64,000 nt of DNA from Burkholderiales bacterium (GCA_024235795.1 JACKLR010000003.1:868001-932000); one strand, 5' to 3'. Positions 18,756 to 28,119 are shown, counted from the first letter of the stretch. Notes: generated from the letters alone by a model not told the origin. Numbers and translations are program-made.

Positions 18756-20951
18756 ATGTCAAAGACAAAACCGGTCAAAAACAGTGATGTTGAGGTTAAA
18801 AAGTCTATCGCAAAAGCGGAAGAAAAAAAAGAAAATTTGAAAATGGCTAAGTCTCAAAGTACTTCAAAAATTACAAAAGAAGCTGATGCTGAGAAAAAAA
18901 CACGTAAGAGAAACAGTGGTGTTACAGAAATTACTGATGTCATGACAGACAAACAAGATACAAAGCTCAAGGCGAACAAAAAAAAGAAGTCTCGCGTGGG
19001 TAAAAAATCTAAAGCGGCTGTAATTACAGAACAACTTAATAATCTTGAGTCCGCTGCTTCTGTATCTCCCGAAATGCAGGCTTCGGATATTGAAGCCAGG
19101 CGCATGCGTTTAAAACGGTTGATTGTGCTGGGTAAAGAACGCGGCTATCTGACCTATGCGGAAATAAACGATCATCTACCAGATGATATGTTGGATGCAG
19201 AGCAAATAGAAAGCATTATCAGCATGATTAACGATATGGGTATTTCTGTGCACGATGAGGCACCGGATGCTGAAACATTATTGATGTCAGATGCAGCAAC
19301 TACCGTTGCGGACGAAGATGTTGCGGAGGAAGCGGAAGCCGCGTTGTCTTCTGTGGATTCAGAGTTTGGGCGTACAACCGATCCTGTTCGTATGTATATG
19401 CGTGAAATGGGTTCGGTCGGCTTGCTAACCCGTGAAAGTGAAATCGAGATCGCAAAACGCATTGAAGGCGGATTACGCCATATGATTCAGGCAATTTCTG
19501 CCTGTCCGCCTATTATCGCTGAAATCCTTAAACTTGCCTCAGAAGTTGAAAATGACATTCTGCGCATTGATGAGGTAGTTGATGGATTGGTCGATTCTGA
19601 CGATCAGGATATTGTTAATGCCGAAATGTTGGGTGAATCATTGGATGCCGTTCTGGATTCTAACGACATGGATGATGATTCAGATGATGAAGAATCTGAT
19701 GACGGCAGCGCAATTGAGAGTGCAGACTTAATGAAGCTAAAGGCTGATGCTTTGGAACATTTTAACGTTGTTCGTGGATTCTACACAGAAATACAAGCGG
19801 TTCTCAATGCAGATGGGCCCAATAGTAAAAGGTATCAGGAGTTACAGGAAAAAATTTCCAACGAACTCATGTGTATCCGTTTTTCAGCCAAGATGGTTGA
19901 AAAACTCTGTGACACGCAACGCATGCTAGTACAGGATGTTCGCAGATACGAACGAAAAATAATGGAACTGTGTGTATCCAAGTCGAAAATGCCACGCAGT
20001 CATTTTATCAAAACATTCCCTGGAAACGAAACAAATTTTGACTGGATTGATAATGAGATAAATGCAGAAAAGCCATATAGTAAAGCGCTGGAACATTATA
20101 AGCCGGAAATTCTTGAGCAACAGCAAAAGCTGCTTACGCTCAAAGAAATGATTGGTATCTCAATCAGGGATTTGCGTGAAATAAACCGAAAAATGTCGAC
20201 AGGTGAGGCCAAGGCGCGTCGTGCAAAACGGGAAATGACAGAGGCCAATTTGCGCTTGGTGATTTCCATCGCCAAGAAATATACTAACCGCGGACTACAA
20301 TTCCTTGATTTAATTCAGGAAGGAAACATCGGCCTAATGAAAGCGGTCGACAAGTTCGAATATCGACGTGGTTACAAATTCTCTACTTACGCGACATGGT
20401 GGATACGTCAGGCGATTACGCGTTCCATCGCTGATCAGGCGCGTACGATTCGAATACCGGTACATATGATTGAAACAATTAATAAAATGAATCGGATTTC
20501 GCGTCAAATCTTGCAAGAGACAGGACAAGAACCCGAACCAGCAGTGCTCGCTGAAAAAATGGAAATGCCTGAGGAGAAAATCCGTAAAATACTCAAGATT
20601 TCCAAAGAGCCCATTTCCATGGAAACACCCATCGGTGACGACGAGGATTCCCATCTGGGTGATTTTATCGAAGACGCTGCTACAATGGCGCCCTCCGATG
20701 CTGCAGTTTATGCTAGCCTAAGAGGTGTTACTAAGGATATACTTGATTCCTTGACGCCGCGCGAAGCGAAGGTATTACGTATGCGGTTTGGCATCGAAAT
20801 GAACACCGACCATACATTAGAAGAAGTTGGAAAACAGTTTGATGTTACTCGTGAACGGATCCGCCAAATAGAAGCCAAAGCATTACGGAAACTACGCCAT
20901 CCAGCGCGTTCTGAAAGGCTGCGCAGTTTTCTTGACACTGGAAACGGGTAA
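18756..20951 (+). CDS. rpoD: RNA polymerase sigma factor RpoD (sigma-70)
   Basis: A 731-residue primary sigma factor. A lysine-rich, low-complexity N-terminal extension of about 95 residues precedes region 1.1. DPVRMYMREMGSVGLLTRE marks region 1.2, followed by a long acidic non-conserved region (DDDSDDEESDDG). Region 2 contains the YATWWIRQAITRSIADQ DNA-melting and -10 segment, region 3 begins IRIPVHMIE, and region 4.2 has VTRERIRQIEAKALRKLRH for -35 recognition. The length and acidic insert fit a beta- or gammaproteobacterial housekeeping sigma. It ends the rpsU-yqeY-dnaG-rpoD cluster, 12 bases before the tRNA gene. Confidence 0.97.
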   Translation: MSKTKPVKNSDVEVKKSIAKAEEKKENLKMAKSQSTSKITKEADAEKKTRKRNSGVTEITDVMTDKQDTKLKANKKKKSRVGKKSKAAVITEQLNNLESAASVSPEMQASDIEARRMRLKRLIVLGKERGYLTYAEINDHLPDDMLDAEQIESIISMINDMGISVHDEAPDAETLLMSDAATTVADEDVAEEAEAALSSVDSEFGRTTDPVRMYMREMGSVGLLTRESEIEIAKRIEGGLRHMIQAISACPPIIAEILKLASEVENDILRIDEVVDGLVDSDDQDIVNAEMLGESLDAVLDSNDMDDDSDDEESDDGSAIESADLMKLKADALEHFNVVRGFYTEIQAVLNADGPNSKRYQELQEKISNELMCIRFSAKMVEKLCDTQRMLVQDVRRYERKIMELCVSKSKMPRSHFIKTFPGNETNFDWIDNEINAEKPYSKALEHYKPEILEQQQKLLTLKEMIGISIRDLREINRKMSTGEAKARRAKREMTEANLRLVISIAKKYTNRGLQFLDLIQEGNIGLMKAVDKFEYRRGYKFSTYATWWIRQAITRSIADQARTIRIPVHMIETINKMNRISRQILQETGQEPEPAVLAEKMEMPEEKIRKILKISKEPISMETPIGDDEDSHLGDFIEDAATMAPSDAAVYASLRGVTKDILDSLTPREAKVLRMRFGIEMNTDHTLEEVGKQFDVTRERIRQIEAKALRKLRHPARSERLRSFLDTGNG

Positions 20952-20963
20952 TAAAAAAATAAA

Positions 20964-21040
<77 letters not shown>

Positions 21041-21047
21041 TAAAATC

Positions 21048-21080
21048 AAGAGGTTAGGAATTTTCTCTAACCTCTTTTTT
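21048..21080 (+). terminator. Rho-independent terminator between tRNA and integrase
   Basis: A ten-base stem (AAGAGGTTAG pairing with CTAACCTCTT) with a nine-base loop and a following T run ends the tRNA transcript. The A-rich left side lets it work in the opposite direction for the integrase, whose stop codon lies inside the stem. Confidence 0.8.
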
Positions 21081-22091
21081 CTTGGGGTGTGCCAGATTTG
21101 TGCCAATAAAGACATTGGAAACGAGTTCGGCATGTTCCAAAAGCTGAGGTTTTGACAGATGCGCATACCGTCTGACCATTTCTTCTGACTCCCAGCCGCC
21201 GAGCTCCTGCAGTACATTCATCGGCGCACCCTGCTGGGCTAACCAACTTGCCCAGGTATGACGCAAATCGTGCCAGCGGAAATTTTCTATTCCGGCCCGT
21301 TTTAAAGCATTTCTCCAAGCGCTAGTATTTGCCCATGAAATTGAGCGTCCTTTGTAAGTAAATACTCTACTTGGGTGTTTCCCAATCTGGCGGTATAAAA
21401 CAGCCATAGCTATTGAATTTAGTGGGATATGGATTGCCTTTCTTGCTTTTGCCTGATCAGGGTGAATCCATGCTGCCCTACGCTCAAGGTCAACCTGGCT
21501 CCACTCTAAATTCAAAACATTGGACTGCCTTAACCCGGTTGTTAGAGCAAAAATCACCATATCCTGCTGATGAGTAGGTAGTTCGTTGAGAAGCACCCTG
21601 ACCTGCTCTGGTGTAAGCCAGCGCACCCGACGTTTAGGTTCCGGAAATAATCTAATCTTAGGAACCTTATCGACCCATTCCCAGTCGTAGCATGCCTTGC
21701 GAAGAATTGCACGTATTAATGCCAGATGCCGATTCGCCGTTGAAGGGCTGGTTTCTTTGGCTTTAGTGTATGCAATATGATCTATCAGCATGCGGTCTAT
21801 CTCGTTCAATAGCTTGTTACGTAAAAATTGCTGCAACCACCGCAATTTTTCTTTGTCGCGTTCGTGAGTAGCTTTGTGTTGAGTTTCCAACAAAAACTTG
21901 TACGCCGCTTCATCCCAAGTGCGCTTTTGCTTATTGCCCAGTCTTTGAACCAGCCAAAATTCCGCCTTCAGCTTGTCGTGGAATTCCTGCGCCTGGGTTT
22001 TGTCTTCTGTTGCAGCAGAGCATCTAATGCGCTCGCCGCTTGGTGCGGTGAATCGAATCCACCACGTTTTACCGCGTTTAAAGAGTGACAT
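21054..22091 (-). CDS. int: Tyrosine recombinase (integrase)
   Basis: A 345-residue phage/ICE-type integrase that joins the element to its attachment site. An N-terminal Arm/SAM-like binding domain is followed by the catalytic domain with Arg in LTTGLRQSNVLNLEW, the HDLRHTWASWLAQ box and the nucleophilic Tyr in MVRRYAHLS near the C-terminus. The start ATG at 22091 has a GGAG upstream and lies inside the HTH gene. The 3' end points to the tRNA gene, the usual layout of elements inserted into tRNA 3' ends. Confidence 0.95.
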   Translation of the reverse strand: MSLFKRGKTWWIRFTAPSGERIRCSAATEDKTQAQEFHDKLKAEFWLVQRLGNKQKRTWDEAAYKFLLETQHKATHERDKEKLRWLQQFLRNKLLNEIDRMLIDHIAYTKAKETSPSTANRHLALIRAILRKACYDWEWVDKVPKIRLFPEPKRRVRWLTPEQVRVLLNELPTHQQDMVIFALTTGLRQSNVLNLEWSQVDLERRAAWIHPDQAKARKAIHIPLNSIAMAVLYRQIGKHPSRVFTYKGRSISWANTSAWRNALKRAGIENFRWHDLRHTWASWLAQQGAPMNVLQELGGWESEEMVRRYAHLSKPQLLEHAELVSNVFIGTNLAHPKKKEVRENS

Positions 22092-22297
22092 AATTTTTTC
22101 TCCTCATGTCCCACTTGCAACGCTTGCCGAGTACAAGCATATAACGAGCGGATATGATCGGCAAGGTCATCTTCAATAAATGCCCATCGCTTTCCTAATT
22201 TGGCGCCTGGAATAATTCCGGCTTTGGCGCGGCGACGCACTTCTTCGGGGTGCAGTTTCAGAAACTGTGCCGCTTCGGTGAGGTTTAAGGTTTTCAT
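21968..22297 (-). CDS. Excisionase-like helix-turn-helix protein
   Basis: A 109-residue protein whose first 55 residues form a MerR/Xis-type winged helix (LNLTEAAQFLKLHPEEVRRR then GIIPGAKLGKRWAFIEDDL), as in recombination directionality factors and small HTH regulators. The basic C-terminal half (QQKTKPRRRNSTTS) runs 124 bases into the integrase gene in another frame. The overlap suggests coupled expression with the integrase. It is probably the excision-control or regulatory protein of the element. Confidence 0.75.
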   Translation of the reverse strand: MKTLNLTEAAQFLKLHPEEVRRRAKAGIIPGAKLGKRWAFIEDDLADHIRSLYACTRQALQVGHEEKKLCHSLNAVKRGGFDSPHQAASALDALLQQKTKPRRRNSTTS

Positions 22298-22322
22298 AAG
22301 CTATTCAACCTTTTAATAAAAG

Positions 22323-22751
22323 CTATAACAGCATGAATACTACAATTACCACTGAAACCAGAACCAGAATGGCAGCCAGTAAATTCATGATGGCCGCCTG
22401 TCTAGAAATTCTTGTTAACTCAATGATTTCATGATTAATTGTGATTCTGATTTTTTCGCTGATCAATTGCATACATTGATCTGAAACTTGGTCATGGTTT
22501 TTGCTGAAATGGTTTTGTTGCGCATTAATCAAAACATTAGCCTTTTTGCTGGCGAATGTTTGCCATTGATTAAAGCTTTCCTGCAAAATCGCTTCATATT
22601 TATTCAGCAATTCAACGTGTGCATTTTCATTCTGTTCCAGCAATACTTCATTCAGTGTATGCATCATCAATACCGGATCATCTTTCGTCAGAACAATGCC
22701 GTGTTCTGACGCAATCCGTTTAATCAATGCATCCAGCTTGTCGTTGTTCAT
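22323..22751 (-). CDS. traM: TraM-like conjugal transfer protein
   Basis: A 142-residue mostly helical protein with a long coiled central region and one C-terminal transmembrane helix (LLAAILVLVSVVIVVFMLL). Size, topology and the N-terminal DDPVLMMHTLNEVLLEQ segment match IncP-type TraM. Its ATG overlaps the traL stop (ATGA), so it is the last gene of the leftward traK-traL-traM operon. The molecular role of TraM in IncP plasmids is not well defined. Confidence 0.7.
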   Translation of the reverse strand: MNNDKLDALIKRIASEHGIVLTKDDPVLMMHTLNEVLLEQNENAHVELLNKYEAILQESFNQWQTFASKKANVLINAQQNHFSKNHDQVSDQCMQLISEKIRITINHEIIELTRISRQAAIMNLLAAILVLVSVVIVVFMLL

Positions 22752-23479
22752 GACAAAACCGCAGCCACGTTCTCAAGATTGGTAAACAGTTGCCTTTTGA
22801 TGATGGTCAATTGCTGGCGAACCATCACCGGCAGCGCGCTGTTTTTAAGCGCTTCGTCAAACGTAAATTTCGATTGCAGGATTTCGTTCAAATCCTTGCC
22901 GAAGGTTTCCGGTTTATAGTGCGGGATTCTTATGATGGCCGATACGCGTGCTTTGTTATCGATATACGCCTTCATTTCTTCAAACTGTTTGCCGTTCATG
23001 GTGATCTCGCCCCAGTAAGGATTTAACCAGACCACGAACAATGCTTCCTTTGGAAACTGTTTGACGAGATGCACAAAGCCATTAAGTGTGTCGAGTAATG
23101 CCTGGCTGCCGGTAATTACGGTATGAACAACCAGCTTATGTCCCATATCCAGCAGCAATGCTGGAATCTGGTTGCTGATCAAGTAATGTGACATTGGCAC
23201 GAAGGTGCTCGCGCCGTTATCAATAATGACATCCGTTTCCGTATTGGCGATGAGTTCGATTAAATCGTCAAACTTCCTGGGATCGATTTCATCATTGTTC
23301 ATGACATTAATCTGCTTAACATTGAGTTTTTTGAAACCAAAGAAAGTGGCATTGACTGGATCGGTATCAATGCACAAGGGATTTTTACCTTTAGCGATCC
23401 TGTGCTGTGCCAGTGTTGATGAAATAAACGATTTGCCAACGCCGCCCTTTCCTTGCAGAATCATATGTATCTTGGCCAT
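22748..23479 (-). CDS. traL: TraL-like ParA-family ATPase
   Basis: A 243-residue deviant-Walker ATPase. The P-loop is QGKGGVGKSFISSTLAQH near the N-terminus, followed by CIDTDPVNATFFGF and a DVIIDNGAST switch strand. IncP plasmids encode a similar TraL between traK and traM, and the gene order here is the same. It starts within the traK stop (TAATG) and its stop overlaps traM. The role in transfer is accessory; it may position the relaxosome or plasmid DNA. Confidence 0.8.
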   Translation of the reverse strand: MAKIHMILQGKGGVGKSFISSTLAQHRIAKGKNPLCIDTDPVNATFFGFKKLNVKQINVMNNDEIDPRKFDDLIELIANTETDVIIDNGASTFVPMSHYLISNQIPALLLDMGHKLVVHTVITGSQALLDTLNGFVHLVKQFPKEALFVVWLNPYWGEITMNGKQFEEMKAYIDNKARVSAIIRIPHYKPETFGKDLNEILQSKFTFDEALKNSALPVMVRQQLTIIKRQLFTNLENVAAVLS

Positions 23480-23802
23480 TAGATAAGCTCCTCTTTTTCG
23501 GTTGCAGAATTAAAACGAAATCCATCCTGATCAGTGGTTGCTGATTTTCCTGGTACAGTGCGCAGCCTTTGTTTACTGTCATCAGCGATATGGCGATTAA
23601 CCAGTGTCCTGAACCACTGGTACGAACATTTAATCTTTCCCTCGTCATGTAACGTGATCCATACTTGGTGCACCGTCCAACCGTCCTGTAATGCCTGTTC
23701 GATATCCGACTGCAATGCGATAAACACCGGCAAAAACTGTTTACCGGTGTTTTTGTGCTTGTCTGTAAATAGCGCGATACGTTCTGATAAGGTTTTGGTC
23801 AT
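23479..23802 (-). CDS. traK: TraK-like oriT-binding protein
   Basis: From the ATG at 23802 (GGGGA upstream) the product has 107 residues: TKTLSERIALFTDKHKNTG, a helical body with a WTVHQVWITLHDEGKIKCSY segment resembling a helix-turn-helix, and a charged tail. TraK of IncP plasmids binds the intrinsically bent DNA beside oriT. Here too the gene abuts the AT-rich oriT region and reads away from it. A slightly longer frame starts at 23817 without a ribosome-binding site. Confidence 0.7.
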   Translation of the reverse strand: MTKTLSERIALFTDKHKNTGKQFLPVFIALQSDIEQALQDGWTVHQVWITLHDEGKIKCSYQWFRTLVNRHIADDSKQRLRTVPGKSATTDQDGFRFNSATEKEELI

Positions 23803-24116
23803 CACAATATTCCCCATATCAAATTATTCTTTGGCGGAAATGTTTTTTGAGTTTTTTTATTTTTTTCTAAAAAAACTTTCTGCTCATTTTCCAAGTTTCA
23901 ATAACTTGCAATAGCGTTGCTTTCAGTTTCATTTTGTTTCTAATTGTTTCTTTTGCTTTTCTTTGCTTTCTTTTTGTTTCAAAAGTACTTTCTTTTACTT
24001 GAAAGAAGCTTCTTGAAAGCATTTTTAAAGGTGTTGAAATTATAATATAACGAAAATAAACTGTTTGCAAACTTATAATATAGTGGTAGTATATTTTAAA
24101 AAACTAACACAACAGG
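23803..24116. promoter_or_regulatory. AT-rich, pyrimidine-tract region between traK and oriT
   Basis: About 310 bases without a credible gene. It holds an extended one-strand T/C-rich tract (roughly 23845-24010, repeated TTTTCTTTGCTTTC-like units) followed by several TATAAT-like sequences (for example 24074-24079). In IncP plasmids the equivalent DNA is bent and bound by TraK and carries the divergent relaxosome promoters; the same role is inferred here. Confidence 0.45.
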
Positions 24117-24171
24117 GCAAGATATGTGGAGATGGCCATCTCCACGCAAACTTTATTCGCAAATATCTTGC
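24117..24171. other. oriT: Origin of transfer (oriT) with nested inverted repeats
   Basis: A perfect 20-base palindrome (GTGGAGATGGCCATCTCCAC, 24126-24145) sits inside an outer inverted repeat GCAAGATAT (24117-24125) / ATATCTTGC (24163-24171). The motif TATCTTGC resembles the nick region of RP4-like oriTs (ATCCTGC). It lies between the divergent traK and traJ genes, exactly where IncP plasmids keep oriT. A second partial copy, GATCTTGCTC, follows at about 24180. Nicking by the downstream TraI relaxase is inferred. Confidence 0.8.
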
Positions 24172-24205
24172 TCAACGTTGATCTTGCTCTACGAGGTAAG
24201 CGGAA

Positions 24206-24610
24206 ATGACGGTTTTAGAACGCCAAAAAAGTGGTGAAAAACAGAAAACTGTGAATCGAAATAAAGGAACAAAGCAAGTAAAACGCGACAAGCGACTCAG
24301 AGTTCCAGTGTTGCCGGAGGAGGAAATAATGATCAAAACAAAAGCAACTGAAGCCGGATTAACGATTGCAGAATATCTGCGCAATCTGGGTTTGGGGTAT
24401 AGCGTACCCAGCGTGATCGATAACCGGCAGGTGGATGCGTTGCTTAAAATCAATGCCGATCTGGGGCGGCTTGGTGGATTGATTAAATTGTGGCTCACCA
24501 ATGACCGCCGCACAAAATACATCGGCAAATCACAGTTGCATATGACCCTGGACACAATCCGGGAAACACAAAGTGTAATGCTCAAGGAAATCATCAAACT
24601 CAGGAAGTGA
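24206..24610 (+). CDS. traJ: TraJ-like relaxosome accessory protein
   Basis: A 134-residue basic DNA-binding protein: a lysine/arginine-rich N-terminus, RLRVPVLPEEEIMIKTKA forming a ribbon-helix-helix-like segment, TIAEYLRNLGLGY, and a helical C-terminus. IncP TraJ binds the oriT inverted repeat and recruits the relaxase. Its position right of oriT and 39 bases before the relaxase gene supports the assignment. Confidence 0.8.
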   Translation: MTVLERQKSGEKQKTVNRNKGTKQVKRDKRLRVPVLPEEEIMIKTKATEAGLTIAEYLRNLGLGYSVPSVIDNRQVDALLKINADLGRLGGLIKLWLTNDRRTKYIGKSQLHMTLDTIRETQSVMLKEIIKLRK

Positions 24611-24649
24611 TACTCGGAATAACCAAATTACTTAAGCCGCTTAAACACC

Positions 24650-26308
24650 ATGATCGCTAAAATCATACCCATCAAGTCGATACGCAAAAGCAACTTTTCT
24701 GCTTTGGTAAAGTATTTGACCGATTCGCAAGGCAAGAGTGAACGGATTGGCCAGGTATCGGTTACAAACTGTTACACCGATGAATTGGTGCCTGCGCTGT
24801 TGGAAATCCAGAATACGCAGGAAATGAACAAGCGCGCCAAGTCCGATAAAACTTGTCACCTGGTGCTGAGTTTCCCAGAAGGCGAACGGTTATCCAACGT
24901 CCAGCTCAATGAAATAGAAGAACGGTTTTGTGATGCACTGGGATTTCATGAGCATCAACGCATCAGTGTCGTGCATGACGACACTGATAACCAGCATATC
25001 CATATAGCGATTAACAAGATTCATCCGCGCAAACTGACGATCCACAATCCTTATTACGACTATAAAAAAGTCGCAACAATTTGTGAGCAGATCGAACAAG
25101 AATACGGACTGACAAAGGTCAATCATGAAACCAGGATTGAAAAGTCTGATCGCATCATACAGGACATCGAATCCAAGGCAGGTATTGAGAGCCTGCTGGG
25201 CTGGATTCGGCGCGAATGCCTTGATGGCATCCAGCAAGCTGATACATGGCAAAGTTTGCACCAGATATTGCAAAACCATGGCCTGGAAATCAAGGAGCGC
25301 GGCAACGGCCTGGTGTTTGTCTCCGGAAACGGTATTGCCGTTAAAGCCAGTTCAGTTGACCGGTCTTTATCAAAAACCAATCTGATTAAGCGATTAGGTG
25401 CATTTGAATCTGCGGCAGATTCCTTAATAACAGAGAAACTGCAAACACAAGCTCATGCACAAAACAAAGCTCAAATCGCTAAAACACCAAGATCAAAGGC
25501 CAAACATTACTGCCCCAAACCGTTGCAAAACAATGCCGATACTTCCAGATTGTATGAGCGCTATCAGCAGCAACAAGAAAATTCAGCCTCATGGCGCAAA
25601 GAACAATGGCTCAAATTACGGGAACAGCGTGATTTGTTGATTGAACGTACCAAACACGAAGCAAGACGTAAGCGCAGCATCATCAAACATGTACAGGCTG
25701 GGCCGCTTGGCAAAAAAGCCTTGTATGCAACAGTCAGCCTGCAATTCAAAACAACGATTGACAAAATCAAACGCGACTACCGTGAAGCTTATACTCAATT
25801 AAAAGCCGGTACTCGTAGAATGTCATGGCTGGATTGGCTAACGGTTGAAGCCAAGAACGGCAACGCTGAAGCGCTTGCAGTTTTGCGTGCCAGAAATAAA
25901 AGGGGTGACGCAGTTGGCGCGGTTATGGGTGATCATATTGCGGGTATTGAATATAATAACAATCAGTCCAGAACGGGTGATATTGAATCTGTGACCAAAG
26001 ATGGCACGGTGTTTTACAAAGCTGGTACTACGGCTGTGCGTGATGATGGCAAACGGTTGTTTGTCTCTAAGCATGCTGTAGATGATTCTTTGGCGGATGT
26101 TCTGCAGGTTGCTATCAGCAAGTACGGCAATCACCTGTCGGTTCATGGAACAGACGCATTCAAATCTGCGGTTGTGCAGGCTGCCGTACAGAGTCGCATC
26201 CGCGTCACGTTCGATGATCCCGAACTCGAGCGACACCGCAATCAGTTATCGAGGCAAGTTGTATTTCAGAAACGATCCAAAACTTCAACGCTTCAAAGGA
26301 GTCTGTGA
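24650..26308 (+). CDS. traI: MOBP relaxase (TraI-like)
   Basis: A 552-residue relaxase that nicks oriT and stays covalently attached to the 5' end. The catalytic tyrosine is Tyr22 in LVKYLTDSQGKSERIG, aligned with Tyr22 of RP4 TraI. The metal-binding HDDTDNQHIHIAINKIHP motif follows near residues 107-124. The N-terminal 290 residues are the relaxase domain; the C-terminal half has a basic helical stretch (about 300-390) and a terminal domain resembling polyvalent-protein domains. It is shorter than RP4 TraI and has no primase or helicase domain. The stop overlaps the traG start (TGATG). Confidence 0.92.
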   Translation: MIAKIIPIKSIRKSNFSALVKYLTDSQGKSERIGQVSVTNCYTDELVPALLEIQNTQEMNKRAKSDKTCHLVLSFPEGERLSNVQLNEIEERFCDALGFHEHQRISVVHDDTDNQHIHIAINKIHPRKLTIHNPYYDYKKVATICEQIEQEYGLTKVNHETRIEKSDRIIQDIESKAGIESLLGWIRRECLDGIQQADTWQSLHQILQNHGLEIKERGNGLVFVSGNGIAVKASSVDRSLSKTNLIKRLGAFESAADSLITEKLQTQAHAQNKAQIAKTPRSKAKHYCPKPLQNNADTSRLYERYQQQQENSASWRKEQWLKLREQRDLLIERTKHEARRKRSIIKHVQAGPLGKKALYATVSLQFKTTIDKIKRDYREAYTQLKAGTRRMSWLDWLTVEAKNGNAEALAVLRARNKRGDAVGAVMGDHIAGIEYNNNQSRTGDIESVTKDGTVFYKAGTTAVRDDGKRLFVSKHAVDDSLADVLQVAISKYGNHLSVHGTDAFKSAVVQAAVQSRIRVTFDDPELERHRNQLSRQVVFQKRSKTSTLQRSL

Positions 26309-28119
26309 TGAACAAATACAATCCCGGTTTCCAGGAAAACAGAAATGCAAAGAAAGATGCATTGATCATCCGTTTGCTCGCCATTGCTTTTTTGATTGGC
26401 GGGTTCCAGGTAGCCACACAATATTTTGCGCACCAGTTCAATTACCAGGATCAGCTTGGGTCACATTTTAATCAACTCTATGCGCCCTGGTCGATTCTAG
26501 TCTGGAGCACTCAATGGTACGACAAACATCCGGGTATCTTTGATCTCGCTGCCGGTTACGGCATCCTGTTTTCCAGTGTCGGATTGATTCTGGTATTGAT
26601 CGTCAAGATGATGCTCGCCAATTCTTCACGTGCGAATCGTAATTTGTATGGTTCGGCGCGATGGGCGGATAAAAAGGATATCGAAGCAGCCGGATTATTA
26701 TCTTCCAAAAAGAATAAAAGTGGAGAAGCGGTTTACGTCGGTGCCTTGCGGGACAAATCCGGCAAAACACATTATCTCAAACACAGCGGCCCGGAACATG
26801 TGTTGTGTTTTGCACCGACCCGATCGGGTAAAGGTGTGAGTCTGGTGATTCCGACTTTGCTGTCGTGGACACAAAGTACTGTCATTACCGACCTTAAAGG
26901 CGAACTCTGGGCACTGACTGCCGGGTGGCGAAAGCACTATGCGAACAACAACGTACTGCGTTTCGATCCGGCATCTACTGCAAGCTGTCACTGGAATCCG
27001 CTCGATGAAATCATTATCGGTAGTGGTACGGAAGTGGCCGATGTGCAGAATCTCGTAAACCTGATCGTCGATCCTGACGGTAAGGGATTGGAAACCCATT
27101 GGCAAAAGACCGCACATGCGCTTCTGGTCGGATTGATTCTGCATGTGTTGTATAAATCTGAGCAAGACGGCACTTCGGCAACTTTACCGGCCGTCGATGC
27201 GTTACTGTCCGATCCCGACCGCGATATCCGTGAACTCTGGATGGAAATGATTATGCCGGAGAGTGGTAACGCACATCCGGTTATCGCAGCCAGTGCCAAA
27301 GACATGCTGGATCGGCCCGAAGAAGAAGCGGGTTCCGTATTATCAACCGCTAAATCGTATTTGGTTTTGTATCGCGATCCGATAGTGGCTGGCAATATCA
27401 GTGATTCGGATTTCTGTATCCGCGATCTCATGCATCAGAGCAATCCAGTCAGCCTCTACATTGTTTCACACCCGAACGATAAATCACGCTTGCGGCCATT
27501 AATCCGTATTCTGATTAATATGATCGTCAGGAAATTGGCCGGTCAGATGGCATTTCAGAATGGCGAACCGGTTACGCACTATAAACACCGGCTGTTGTTG
27601 ATGCTCGATGAATTTCCAAGTCTGGGTAAATTGGAAATCTTCCAGGAATCTTTGGCATTTATTGCCGGTTACGGTATCAAGGCGTATCTGATCTGTCAAG
27701 ATATCAACCAGCTTAAAAGCCGTGAATCCGGTTACGGTCATGATGAAGCGATTACGTCCAACTGCCATATCCAGACAGCATTCGCGCCCAACCGCATAGA
27801 AACTGCAGAACACTTATCCAAACTTACCGGCCAGACCACAGTGATCAAGGAACAGATCACCACAAGTGGCCGACGCTCATCAATGATGCACGGCCATGTC
27901 ACGCGCACACTGCAAGAAACACAACGTGCTTTACTGACACCGGATGAATGCATGCGGCTGCCCGGAGCGACCAAAGATGCAAACGGCAGAATTACGAAAC
28001 CGGGCAACATGATTATCTATGTTGCCGGATACCCTGCGATTTATGGCGTACAGCCTTTGTACTTCCAGGATGAAGTATTTGCCGCACGTGCTAAAGTTAA
28101 TCCGCCAATTATCAATTAG
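26308..28119 (+). CDS. traG: TraG/VirD4-type coupling protein
   Basis: A 603-residue type IV coupling ATPase that delivers the relaxase-DNA complex to a secretion channel. Two N-terminal membrane helices (about residues 15-35 and 75-100) precede the ATPase domain with Walker A in APTRSGKGVSLVIPTLLSW, Walker B in LLLMLDEFPSLGKLE and the ALLTPDECMRLPG segment near the end. The start overlaps the relaxase stop. The element carries no other type IV secretion component, so it would recruit a foreign mating channel. Confidence 0.93.
   Translation: MNKYNPGFQENRNAKKDALIIRLLAIAFLIGGFQVATQYFAHQFNYQDQLGSHFNQLYAPWSILVWSTQWYDKHPGIFDLAAGYGILFSSVGLILVLIVKMMLANSSRANRNLYGSARWADKKDIEAAGLLSSKKNKSGEAVYVGALRDKSGKTHYLKHSGPEHVLCFAPTRSGKGVSLVIPTLLSWTQSTVITDLKGELWALTAGWRKHYANNNVLRFDPASTASCHWNPLDEIIIGSGTEVADVQNLVNLIVDPDGKGLETHWQKTAHALLVGLILHVLYKSEQDGTSATLPAVDALLSDPDRDIRELWMEMIMPESGNAHPVIAASAKDMLDRPEEEAGSVLSTAKSYLVLYRDPIVAGNISDSDFCIRDLMHQSNPVSLYIVSHPNDKSRLRPLIRILINMIVRKLAGQMAFQNGEPVTHYKHRLLLMLDEFPSLGKLEIFQESLAFIAGYGIKAYLICQDINQLKSRESGYGHDEAITSNCHIQTAFAPNRIETAEHLSKLTGQTTVIKEQITTSGRRSSMMHGHVTRTLQETQRALLTPDECMRLPGATKDANGRITKPGNMIIYVAGYPAIYGVQPLYFQDEVFAARAKVNPPIIN

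Larger units (their letters stand above)
21041..28119. mobile_element. Integrative mobilizable element beside tRNA (IncP-like mobilisation module)
   Basis: A compact block directly downstream of the tRNA: integrase and HTH protein, then leftward traM-traL-traK, an oriT, and rightward traJ-traI-traG. The order and the divergent layout around oriT copy the DNA-transfer region of RP4-type IncP plasmids. No VirB/Trb mating-pair genes, replication gene or cargo is visible in the block, so it would need a helper conjugation system. I could not find a second copy of the tRNA 3' end in the window, so the far boundary is a guess placed at the end of traG; accessory DNA continues to about 54.6 kb. Confidence 0.7.

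Noticed and set aside
24172..24597. Leftward frame opposite traJ
   Set aside because: It lies antisense to a gene with clear family features and has no ribosome-binding site or motif.
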